A DNA stretch of 64,000 bases from positions 496,001 to 560,000 of the forward strand of contig NZ_RJUA01000001.1 of assembly GCF_024343575.1 (NCBI RefSeq). Reading direction: 5' to 3'. The translations under genes were made by a program, and so were the position numbers. Under the pieces are notes generated by a model. The model was given only the letters and a program-made list of their open reading frames with translations, was not told the origin of the DNA and did no database searches. This DNA is from Lacihabitans sp. LS3-19. Lineage in GTDB: Bacteria; Bacteroidota; Bacteroidia; Cytophagales; Spirosomataceae. This document shows, piece by piece, positions 43,528-51,073 of this stretch; position 1 is the stretch's first letter; the number at the start of each line of letters is the position of its first letter.

Positions 43528-44579
43528 CTATCTTTTAATCTTTTGAATACATCAATGTTTTCTTCAATTCTTTCTTGTATTGATTTGCTCTTTTCCCCTA
43601 AGAATTTATCAAATTCAGTTTCATTGAGATGAGTTATATAATCTTTTAGTTTCTCGTGTAAGGCATCTCTAAAAGCCATATCTCTACTTGCCATAAGTGT
43701 TCTTGCTCTGTCTAATAGAGGTTTAGAAAAATCAAAATGCTTTTCTTCTAATTCTTTAAATAATTGATTTGCTTCTGAAAGTCGAAGCTGTCGACCTAAT
43801 TGCTTCATTCTTTGTCTTAATAACTCTGCATAACTGTTTTCATAAGCAGCCACCAAATCTAGAATTTCAGAGTATAAAGTTTCTCTTAAGTTTTCATTTT
43901 TCTCTAATTTCAAAATCTGTTTATATTCTTTAGCATTTTCATGAAAAATGCATTTATATACTGCATCTGTTAACTGTGGATATTTCCATTTACTATGCTC
44001 AACACACTCATCTATTGCTTTAGTGAATTCTACTCTATAATTGTTTTCTCTAATTGCACTTGGTAAAAAATCCTCTTCTCTTTGATTTATATACTTTGTA
44101 TTACCTCCAAGTTTCTTATTAATTGTATCTAAAACAATATCTAAAATTAAACTTCTTAGTTGTTTTGCTCTTTCACTTTCTGTCAATAGCATTCCAATAT
44201 TTAAAAATACTCTAAACGTAAAGATTCCTAAAACAGAAATTTTTTTTATGTTTTCTTCTATGGTAGCGACATCAATGTCGTTACCATCATTAATACTATT
44301 CGTATATAATTCAAATGCCTCCTTAAATTCTTTTAAATCATTTCCCCTTAAAACCTCGTAACCATTTTCTCTGAACTCATCTTCATGGTTTTCAATATAC
44401 CTATCTATAGTTCTTTCATCTACATCATAAAAATCTGCAATTTGTCTTTTAGTGTATCTAAAAGAACCTTTGAATACTACACCCATAAAAGAAACTTCCT
44501 TTTGAATTTCATCAAGTGCAAATTGGTTGTTTAAAATATTTTTTCGATGTAAATCCGAAGTAGTTAAATCTTTAGTCAT
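43524..44579 (-). CDS. Predicted DNA-binding protein, cognate regulator or antitoxin of the Doc toxin
   Basis: A 351-residue soluble protein. Residues of about 1-75 hold an HTH-like segment (FRYTKRQIADFYDVDERTIDRYIENH), seen in RhuM-like and related Fic-associated proteins. The remainder is long charged helices ending ERIEENIDVFKRLKDR. It is the first gene of a two-gene operon with Doc (four-base overlap), the antitoxin position. It probably binds its own promoter and neutralises or controls Doc. Alternative view: it is the active partner and Doc the modifier. No enzyme motif is visible. Confidence 0.65.
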   Translation of the reverse strand: MTKDLTTSDLHRKNILNNQFALDEIQKEVSFMGVVFKGSFRYTKRQIADFYDVDERTIDRYIENHEDEFRENGYEVLRGNDLKEFKEAFELYTNSINDGNDIDVATIEENIKKISVLGIFTFRVFLNIGMLLTESERAKQLRSLILDIVLDTINKKLGGNTKYINQREEDFLPSAIRENNYRVEFTKAIDECVEHSKWKYPQLTDAVYKCIFHENAKEYKQILKLEKNENLRETLYSEILDLVAAYENSYAELLRQRMKQLGRQLRLSEANQLFKELEEKHFDFSKPLLDRARTLMASRDMAFRDALHEKLKDYITHLNETEFDKFLGEKSKSIQERIEENIDVFKRLKDR

Positions 44580-44684
44580 TTTAAATTTTTACATTAAGAA
44601 AGAAGTCTGGGTTGATTAATAAGAAATGAGTCTAATTATAATGAAATCACAAAATGAAATTTTCCCTGTAGGTAAATTCCTTCC

Positions 44685-44713
44685 CAAATATACAAAAATC
44701 CTACAAAACCAAA
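44685..44713 (-). promoter_or_regulatory. Promoter of the Doc operon
   Basis: Minus-strand reading: TTTG (complement 44710-44713), 17-base spacer, TATATTTG (complement 44685-44692). The -33 element lies inside the 3' end of the radical SAM gene. Leader of about 100 bases to the ATG at 44579. Confidence 0.55.
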
Positions 44714-46872
44714 AGCCCCTGCTCACGCATTTCGTTGATGGGTTTAGCGTACCAAAAAAGCTCAAAATGTTCAAATTTCTTTTCGAAAGAAGTCTTCAAT
44801 TCACCGAAGGCGATGGTTTTTGAATTTCTTACATTCATTAATGATAGATTTTCTAAAAACCACTCGCCTTTCTCTTTTTCTATGCTAATCGTGAAAGTCT
44901 CCATTTTTTCATGAAACGTAAAAGTCAAAGCTTGGCCTTTTTTTGTTTTGGTTTCTATTACAATTGGTTCATTGCCAATCCAGACTATTTTAGCATTAGG
45001 TTTTATCAAAGTATGGTCTTCTTCTTCCAGACATTCTACTATAAAATCTGGCTGAATTTTGGTCTTCGGAATCTTGAAATCAAACCAATCTTGCAGCGGA
45101 TATTCAAAACAAAGTCCATGCATATAGTTAAAGAGCGATTTTTTCAGTCCAAAACTAAATTTGTCGTGGTCAATGCCTGTTGAATCCTTAAACTGGATGT
45201 CGTTGTCGGCAAATGTAATGTCTTTATAATCAGGCAAAATACCAAACTTTTCAGGGTTCAAACCTACAGGACTATGGGCCGTAAGAGCAAACTGATGCCA
45301 AAATCCGGAATTCAAAATGCCCAATTCAAACATCTGCCGTACCATTTCTAAACTATCCACTGTTTCCTGCACGGTTTGTGTTGGGTAGCCATACATCAGA
45401 TATGCATGCACCATAATGCCCGACTCCACAAAATTGCGGTTTACCTGAGCCACTTGGGCTACCGTAACACCCTTGTCTATCAAAGCCAAAAGCCTATCAG
45501 ATGCAACTTCTAGTCCACCAGAAACCGCTATGCAACCCGAAGATTTAAGCAAAACACAGAGGTCGGCCGTAAAGCTTTTTTCAAATCGGATGTTGGTCCA
45601 CCAGGTTACTACCAGTCCGCGTCTCATAATTTCCAAAGCCACCTCACGCATGAGAGCGGGCGGTGCGGCTTCGTCAACAAAATGGAAACCATTTTCGCCA
45701 GTTTGGGCTATCATTTGCTCCATTCTGTCTACCAAAATTCTGGCGGCGATGGGTTCGTAAAGTTTGATATAATCTAGTGAAATATCGCAAAAAGTACACT
45801 TGCCCCAATAACATCCATGGGCCATCGTGAGCTTATTCCAGCGACCGTCTGACCAAAGGCTGTGCATAGGATTGGTCAGTTCTATTACCGAAATGTACTT
45901 GTCCAATGACAAGTCTGAGTAGTCTGGCGTACCTACCTCGCTGTGTTTGTAGTCTTTTTGGGTGGAATTGTTGATATATTTTACTTCGCCATTTTGCAGG
46001 CAAAAAGTTCGCTTAAACGTTGAGTTTTCGTCTTCATCCAAAACGTGTTTTGCCAATAATTCTATCGGAAGTTCGCCGTCGTCAAGGGTGATGAAATCAA
46101 AATATTCAAAAACTCGAGTGTCTTTTACACTTCTGAGTTCGGTATTGGCAAATCCACCTCCCATGGCGGTTTTTGCTTTTGGAAAATGCTCTTTTATAAA
46201 AGCAGCACACCGAAATGCACTGTACAAATTGCCTGGAAAAGGTACCGAAAAACAGACCAATTTGGGTTGGATTTCCTCTAGTTTTTGTTTTAAAATCCTG
46301 AGTGTTATTTCGTCTATAAATGTTGGCGTTTTTTGTAGATGTTCATACAATTCATCAAACGAATTGGCACTTCTACCGAGCCGCTCGGCATAGCGGCTAA
46401 AGCCAAAGTTTTCGTCGAGACATTCCACTATAAAATCAGATAAGTCTTCGAGATACAGCGTAGCCAAATGCTTGGCTTTGTCTTGCATGCCCATGTTGCC
46501 AAAGGCCCATTCCAAATCATTTTCCTGAGAAAATCTTGTCGCTTGAGGCAGGAAATTTCCGCTACAAATCTGCCGAGCCAAAGTAGGCTTATGCCCTTGG
46601 AGAAAAGCAATTACCTCTTCAATAGTTTGGATATAATCTTGCTGTAAACCAAAAATCCTTTGGGAATTTTCAGAAATACCTTCAAGCTGTGCTTTCTCAA
46701 AAATGGAACGCAAGCCATCCTTAGAAAAAAGCTCCAAAATAACCTCAATGCCCAAGTCCATCTGAAAAGCCCCGATACCTTTGGTATTCAAAAACCCCTT
46801 CAAATAGGCCGAAGCCGGATAGGGCGTATTGAGCTGCGTAAATGGCGGCGTAATGAGAAGGAGGTCTTTCAA
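44701..46872 (-). CDS. B12-binding-type radical SAM protein
   Basis: A 723-residue enzyme. The N-terminus (LLLITPPFTQLNTPYPASAYLKGFL) and KLVCFSVPFPGNLYSAFRCA form a B12-binding-like domain. The radical SAM core starts at AHGCYWGKCTFCDISLDYIKL, where the cluster cysteines are spaced C-x4-C-x2-C rather than the common C-x3-C-x2-C. Downstream SGGLEVASDRLL and YLMYGYPTQT are typical of the B12 radical SAM superfamily. The reaction is unknown. Translation must start with TTG (complement 46870-46872) because the next in-frame ATG would remove the first motif. It sits alone between toxin-antitoxin modules. Confidence 0.85.
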   Translation of the reverse strand: MKDLLLITPPFTQLNTPYPASAYLKGFLNTKGIGAFQMDLGIEVILELFSKDGLRSIFEKAQLEGISENSQRIFGLQQDYIQTIEEVIAFLQGHKPTLARQICSGNFLPQATRFSQENDLEWAFGNMGMQDKAKHLATLYLEDLSDFIVECLDENFGFSRYAERLGRSANSFDELYEHLQKTPTFIDEITLRILKQKLEEIQPKLVCFSVPFPGNLYSAFRCAAFIKEHFPKAKTAMGGGFANTELRSVKDTRVFEYFDFITLDDGELPIELLAKHVLDEDENSTFKRTFCLQNGEVKYINNSTQKDYKHSEVGTPDYSDLSLDKYISVIELTNPMHSLWSDGRWNKLTMAHGCYWGKCTFCDISLDYIKLYEPIAARILVDRMEQMIAQTGENGFHFVDEAAPPALMREVALEIMRRGLVVTWWTNIRFEKSFTADLCVLLKSSGCIAVSGGLEVASDRLLALIDKGVTVAQVAQVNRNFVESGIMVHAYLMYGYPTQTVQETVDSLEMVRQMFELGILNSGFWHQFALTAHSPVGLNPEKFGILPDYKDITFADNDIQFKDSTGIDHDKFSFGLKKSLFNYMHGLCFEYPLQDWFDFKIPKTKIQPDFIVECLEEEDHTLIKPNAKIVWIGNEPIVIETKTKKGQALTFTFHEKMETFTISIEKEKGEWFLENLSLMNVRNSKTIAFGELKTSFEKKFEHFELFWYAKPINEMREQGLLVL

Positions 46873-46980
46873 AAGCGTTTTTTTTTGTAAAATTAAGGAT
46901 TTGTTTTGGGAAAACTGATTGCATTTAGATTATTCGAATAGCTATTTTATTCTAAAAATATTAGCAAAACCATTTTAAAG

Positions 46981-47012
46981 TTGAAAATATATACAAAAAG
47001 GCATTAAATTTG
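46981..47012 (+). promoter_or_regulatory. Promoter of the MqsR-like/Panacea module
   Basis: TTG at 46981-46983, 21-base spacer, TAAATTTG at 47005-47012. The -7 box overlaps a TTG codon at 47010, so translation must start at the ATG at 47031. Confidence 0.65.
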
Positions 47013-47030
47013 TATTTTAAAATTATTGAC

Positions 47031-47378
47031 ATGACTTTGAGAGAATCCGTCGAACAGTTTCTACATGATTTTAAATTGAAATTAAGAATCTACGACATCA
47101 TCTTTTTGGACAGCAGAAATAAGAATCTTCAAACATTGCTTGATTTGGAAATTAAGCCATTGGAAAGGAGAAAAGTAATTGAAAACTTAAAAGTGGAAGA
47201 TTATAGTGAGGGGCCTATTCCTGACCAGAATTTTGTAGGGAACGACCTTTGGGTATTTGGTAAAACATTGAAAAACAAAGAAGTATATATAAAAATTTCT
47301 ATGGGACTTCCAAACAAAAGCACCATTTGCATTTCTTTTCACATAGCAGAATTTCCCATGAAATATCCTTTTAAGTAA
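47031..47378 (+). CDS. MqsR-like toxin
   Basis: 115 residues from the ATG at 47031. The C-terminal half (DLWVFGKTLKNKEVYIKI, then ICISFHIAEFP) matches the MqsR pattern of a Trp-x-x-(V/F) strand, a V-Y-(I/L)-K strand and an I-S-F end strand, the RelE-like fold of an mRNA interferase. The N-terminal half is longer than in Escherichia coli MqsR and helical. The gene downstream, 37 bases away, encodes an MqsA-like HTH with a Panacea domain, the expected antitoxin. Toxin-first gene order is as in mqsRA. No biochemical residue is certain, so the call is by pattern and context. Confidence 0.65.
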   Translation: MTLRESVEQFLHDFKLKLRIYDIIFLDSRNKNLQTLLDLEIKPLERRKVIENLKVEDYSEGPIPDQNFVGNDLWVFGKTLKNKEVYIKISMGLPNKSTICISFHIAEFPMKYPFK

Positions 47379-47415
47379 TCCACAAAAAATAAAAATTAAA
47401 TAACAATTAGACAAA

Positions 47416-48426
47416 ATGAGAAAAATAAATAGCCCCTTTTCAGATAATATTTTGAATGTAAAAACCCGATCTGCTCAGTTGAGTTTTAGAAAAGAAACAT
47501 TCGAAATAGTTTATCATTATTTTGAAGACAAATTGCCAAATGGTGAATTGCAGGAATTTACAAACTCTGAATTGGACGAATTGAACCAAATTCAGGTGTA
47601 TAATTTATACAGAGAAAAACATCGTTTGCCTTTTCCGGCTGAAGTATTGAAGACCCGTCAAAAATACGGTCTTTCTGCCAGCAAGATGTCTGACATACTG
47701 GGTTTTGGCGTAAATGGCTTCAGGCAATATGAAGCAGGAGAAGTGCCAAGTTTGTCTAATGGGAAGTTGATTCAAATGGCCTCAGATCCATTAAAATTCA
47801 GGTCTTTGGTAGAAATCTCCGACGCATTAGAGCCAAAGGCAAAGGAAACTTTGCTGCAGAAAATTGACAAGCTTTTGACCACTGACCAAGCAGAGGAAGC
47901 AGGATTGGAACACTACTTATTCAATACCGACTTGCCCAACGAATACACTGGTTATCAAAGGCCTAATATGCAAAAACTCGCCCACATGGTGATATATTTT
48001 GCAGAAAAACTAAAACCTTGGAAAACTCAGCTCAACAAACTGCTTTTTTACGCTGATTTTCAGACATTTGCTCTTACGGGTTTTTCTATGAGTGGCGTAA
48101 AATACCGAGCTATAGAGATGGGTCCGGTGCCTAATAATTTCAGTAGTATTTTTGAATATATGTCTAACCAAAATCTGGTAGAAATAAAAAGTACGAGTTT
48201 TGAAAATGGCGGAATAGGGGAGCAGTTTTTGCCGAAAAACGGTCAAATCTTCGACAAAGATCTCTTTACTGAAATTGAACTCAATACTTTAAGAACTGTG
48301 GCAGAAACTCTTGCAATACTAAAAACCCAAGACCTCATAGCCCGCAGTCACCAAGAAAAAGCTTGGATTGAAAATTATCCTTCCAAAGGTTTGATTAGCT
48401 ATCGGTGGGGGTTTGAATTGAATTAA
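47416..48426 (+). CDS. Panacea-domain (DUF4065) HTH antitoxin
   Basis: A 336-residue protein in three parts: an N-terminal region (1-75), an MqsA/XRE-type helix-turn-helix (about 76-120; VLKTRQKYGLSASKMSDILGFG and QYEAGEVPS), and a C-terminal Panacea/DUF4065 domain (about 175-330; MQKLAHMVIYFAEK, LNKLLFYADF, YRAIEMGPVPNNF). Panacea domains, seen in SocA and GepA, are antitoxin modules that pair with many unrelated toxins. Fused to an MqsA-like DNA-binding part, it should neutralise the MqsR-like toxin upstream and repress the operon. Confidence 0.88.
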   Translation: MRKINSPFSDNILNVKTRSAQLSFRKETFEIVYHYFEDKLPNGELQEFTNSELDELNQIQVYNLYREKHRLPFPAEVLKTRQKYGLSASKMSDILGFGVNGFRQYEAGEVPSLSNGKLIQMASDPLKFRSLVEISDALEPKAKETLLQKIDKLLTTDQAEEAGLEHYLFNTDLPNEYTGYQRPNMQKLAHMVIYFAEKLKPWKTQLNKLLFYADFQTFALTGFSMSGVKYRAIEMGPVPNNFSSIFEYMSNQNLVEIKSTSFENGGIGEQFLPKNGQIFDKDLFTEIELNTLRTVAETLAILKTQDLIARSHQEKAWIENYPSKGLISYRWGFELN

Positions 48427-48479
48427 ACAATTGGATACAAGTAGTTATAGAAAAGCTAAGATAATGATATCAAAAAAGT

Positions 48480-49547
48480 ATGAAAGGATATAAATTTAGA
48501 GGCTTGGGTAGTGAAGAATTTGAAAGAGATTTTAATAGTATTATTAATAATCAAATTTTCGCTTCGAAGATTGAAGATTTAAATGACCCATTTGAAGCGT
48601 CTGTAATTATAGAAAAGCTCGAAAAATCATTAGATTTTTTTAACCTTATGGGAAATGGTGGTGGGGAAAATGTCAAAGAGGCTTTATATAGTCTCTTAGC
48701 ATTTAAATCTAAAATTGGAATTTATTCATTATCAAAGACGAATTCACACAAATTGTTATGGTCACATTATGCTAGTGGTGGAAAAGGTTATTGCTTGGAA
48801 TATAATATTGATAAATTAAAGTTAGGTGGTTTTGAAAATTCATTCGAAGATTTATTTCAAGTAGAATATTTAGAAAAAACACCAGAACTAAAAATTGATG
48901 ATATTTTAAATCAAAAGACATTTTCGATAAAATTGTTTGCTACTAAATCTAAAGATTGGGAATATGAAAAAGAGATAAGGTTGATTTATAATAATTCGTC
49001 TTTAAAAAATTATCATTCATCAGCACTATCGTCAATATTTTTTGGAGTGAATATGCCAGATTCATATCAAAATAGGCTTATCGAAGCATTAGATAATAGG
49101 AATATTAAATTTTACAAGTCATTTAAAGAAAAAAATTCTTATATGTTTAAATGGCAGCTAATACATGAAAATAAACGAAATATTGTAAACTCGATAGACA
49201 AATATTCCTTTCAAATATTGAAAACCAATCATAATCAAATGGTTGAGAATTATTATGTATATGTAAAAACACCTCTTTTAAATATTGTCGAAATTAATTA
49301 CTTTCTAAAGGCTTTTAGAGAAAATTTTGCCACTAAAATAAGTACTATAAATTTATTTGATTCTGAAAAAGTCTTAAAACTGATTGGAGTTTATCCCTTA
49401 AATAGAGACCAATATTTATTTTATGCAGACCATTTTATTGCTTGTTCCAACGCTTTTGAAGAAGATTTAATACAATGGTATCCTCTTCAGGATTATCAGT
49501 ATAAACAATATGGTGGTTTAAATTGGAAAAAAGATAAGTTTGAATAA
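48480..49547 (+). CDS. DUF2971 family protein
   Basis: A 355-residue soluble protein. The opening YKFRGLGSEEFERDFNSIINNQIFASKIEDLNDPFEAS and IGIYSLSKTNSHKLLWSHYASGGKGYCLEYNI are the core DUF2971 motifs. About 130 residues at the C-terminus are extra and of unknown fold. The family has no established function but recurs in accessory islands. The gene begins 53 bases after the Panacea antitoxin gene and 200 bases before the Fic gene, and no clear promoter was seen, so it may be read from the module upstream. Confidence 0.85.
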   Translation: MKGYKFRGLGSEEFERDFNSIINNQIFASKIEDLNDPFEASVIIEKLEKSLDFFNLMGNGGGENVKEALYSLLAFKSKIGIYSLSKTNSHKLLWSHYASGGKGYCLEYNIDKLKLGGFENSFEDLFQVEYLEKTPELKIDDILNQKTFSIKLFATKSKDWEYEKEIRLIYNNSSLKNYHSSALSSIFFGVNMPDSYQNRLIEALDNRNIKFYKSFKEKNSYMFKWQLIHENKRNIVNSIDKYSFQILKTNHNQMVENYYVYVKTPLLNIVEINYFLKAFRENFATKISTINLFDSEKVLKLIGVYPLNRDQYLFYADHFIACSNAFEEDLIQWYPLQDYQYKQYGGLNWKKDKFE

Positions 49548-49668
49548 TTAAGTAATACAATTAATAATTAATCCTTATTGAAAATAAATCATAATTCTTA
49601 ATCCAAATAAATTTCAAAATTCCTACATTTTAAGCTATATTTTCAAAATACTTGAGCCACAAGTCAAC

Positions 49669-49741
49669 TTCAAGCTCAAAATATTTCGATTTCAAGCTCA
49701 AAATATCAAAAAATAAGCTAAATTTGACAATATTTTGAGCT
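49669..49741. promoter_or_regulatory. Repeat-array operator overlapping the Fic promoter
   Basis: TTCAAGCTCAAAATAT occurs twice as direct repeats (49669-49684 and 49691-49706), exactly 22 bases apart, two helical turns. An inverted copy of its core (ATATTTTGAGCT) is at 49730-49741. The -7 box TAAATTTG (49719-49726) lies between the second and inverted copies. A more degenerate copy lies at about 49641-49657. It is probably the operator for the winged-helix domain of the Fic protein that follows. Confidence 0.65.
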
Positions 49742-49747
49742 ACAAAT

Positions 49748-50791
49748 ATGATAAAGGGCAAATATGCGTCTGAGGTGATAGGATTTCTGAAAGAAAATCA
49801 GGGGCTTTCTTCAAAAGACATTTTTGACAAAATCAATCTGCCCATTAGCTATGCTACACTAAAAAGATTGCTCTCGCAACTCGCTGCAGAAAAACTTATT
49901 GAAGTAAATGGCGTCGGAAAAGCCACTACATATTCTTTTTCAAAGTCTTATCAGCTTTTTTATCCTGTTGATCTAGAAATTTATTTTGGAAAAGAAGTTG
50001 ATCAAAGAAAAATAAAAGACAGTTTTGATTTTGAACTTATGCCCGAAACGCTCAGCAAGGTAAATCTGTTTACAGAGGCTGAACTTGAAAAACTTGAAAA
50101 GCTTCAAGGTCAATTTCTAGAAAATATCGGCAAACTATCCGCCTTTGAGTATAACAAAGAAATGGAGCGACTGGTCATTGATTTAAGTTGGAAATCGTCT
50201 CAAATTGAAGGAAATACGTACTCTTTGCTTGAAACCGAATTGCTTTTAAAAGAAAAGTTAACGGCAAAAGGCAAAACCAAAGATGACGCCGTGATGCTCC
50301 TCAACCACAAAGATGCTATTGATTTTATCTTGGAGCATACCGATTATCTGAGTCCACTTTCTTTAAGCAGAATCGAAGACATCCATAGCATTCTGATAAA
50401 AGAATTAGGGATAGAAAGAAACATCCGAATAGGGAAAGTTGGAATTTCGGGAACTAATTACATGCCCATTGACAACGAGTTTCAGATTAAAGATGCTTTG
50501 TATGAAATGTGTAAATTGATCAATAAAAAGGAATCTATATTTGAAAAATCTTTCCTTGCTTTGGTATTACTTTCTTATATCCAGCCTTTTGTAGACGGGA
50601 ATAAACGTACTGCCCGTATCGTTAGCAATGCTATTCTGATTGCTAACAAATATTGCCCTACATCCTTTAGGACTGTTGATTCTTTAGAATACAAGAAAGC
50701 TATGCTCGTATTTTATGAACAAAATAATGTACAACCGATGAAACAAATCTTCATCGACCAATACGAATTTGCGGTGAAAACGTATTTCTAA
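49748..50791 (+). CDS. Fic-family protein with N-terminal winged helix and altered catalytic motif
   Basis: A 347-residue protein. Residues 1-70 form a winged helix (NQGLSSKDIFDKINLPISYATLKRLLSQL). A linker and a Fic N-terminal helix follow, bearing the inhibitory motif SSQIEGN, then the Fic core. The core motif reads IQPFVDGNKRTAR, so the catalytic His of HPFxDGNxR is Gln (Q279). AMP transfer by the usual mechanism should therefore be lost or changed. I recall similar IQPF sequences in other Bacteroidota Fic proteins, so this may be a conserved subfamily and not decay. The operator array just upstream suggests it is an autoregulated transcription factor or toxin relative. Confidence 0.85.
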   Translation: MIKGKYASEVIGFLKENQGLSSKDIFDKINLPISYATLKRLLSQLAAEKLIEVNGVGKATTYSFSKSYQLFYPVDLEIYFGKEVDQRKIKDSFDFELMPETLSKVNLFTEAELEKLEKLQGQFLENIGKLSAFEYNKEMERLVIDLSWKSSQIEGNTYSLLETELLLKEKLTAKGKTKDDAVMLLNHKDAIDFILEHTDYLSPLSLSRIEDIHSILIKELGIERNIRIGKVGISGTNYMPIDNEFQIKDALYEMCKLINKKESIFEKSFLALVLLSYIQPFVDGNKRTARIVSNAILIANKYCPTSFRTVDSLEYKKAMLVFYEQNNVQPMKQIFIDQYEFAVKTYF

Positions 50792-50795
50792 GACT

Positions 50796-50843
50796 TACAA
50801 ATTCCCCGTAGCCTTCTTATACTTCAGCTTTGCATGAAGGAAT
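50796..50843. repeat. Duplicated fragment of the tolC 3' end (copy 1)
   Basis: Positions 50796-50829 are identical (34 bases) to 52119-52152, the last codons of the tolC-like gene, and similarity continues weakly to about 50843 (a shared GAAGGAATAA). It begins right after the Fic stop codon and has no coding role here. It marks an insertion or duplication event that placed the DUF3800 segment between the copies. Confidence 0.85.
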
Positions 50844-50950
50844 AAGTTCCAATTTACTTTGTAGAATTATTGTTCGTCGTACATAAATATGAATTTTAAC
50901 AATTCTTAGTTAAATGATTTATAAGCACTTAATAATTAGTGACTTCTATA

Positions 50951-50982
50951 TTTGGTTGTAATTAATAATATTTGTACTTTTG
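50951..50982 (+). promoter_or_regulatory. Orphan promoter pointing at the 3' end of the DUF3800 gene
   Basis: TTTG at 50951-50954, 20-base spacer, TACTTTTG at 50975-50982: a full consensus match. Transcription from about 50988 would run rightward through a small hairpin (TCTCGA, 7-base loop, TCGAGA at 51025-51043) and then antisense into the DUF3800 gene. No convincing protein gene lies downstream. Confidence 0.45.
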
Positions 50983-51073
50983 TATCGTAAGTCTGCTGTG
51001 CATGAACGTCGACTCCATGTCGTTTCTCGATAAAATTTCGAGATTAGTGTATTTGTGGGCTTATTTTTTTTGC

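Noticed and set aside
44626-44823. A 65-codon plus-strand frame
   Set aside because: Most of it lies antisense to the 3' end of the radical SAM gene, and its beginning overlaps the Doc promoter region; no conserved-looking segment.
49631-49741. Repeats before the Fic gene as a CRISPR or small satellite array
   Set aside because: Only two exact copies plus an inverted one, no regular spacers and no cas genes; operator is a better fit.
50983-51060. Possible tRNA, retron RNA or small structured RNA
   Set aside because: No tRNA arms or conserved T-loop and no reverse transcriptase nearby. The hairpin is only six base pairs.
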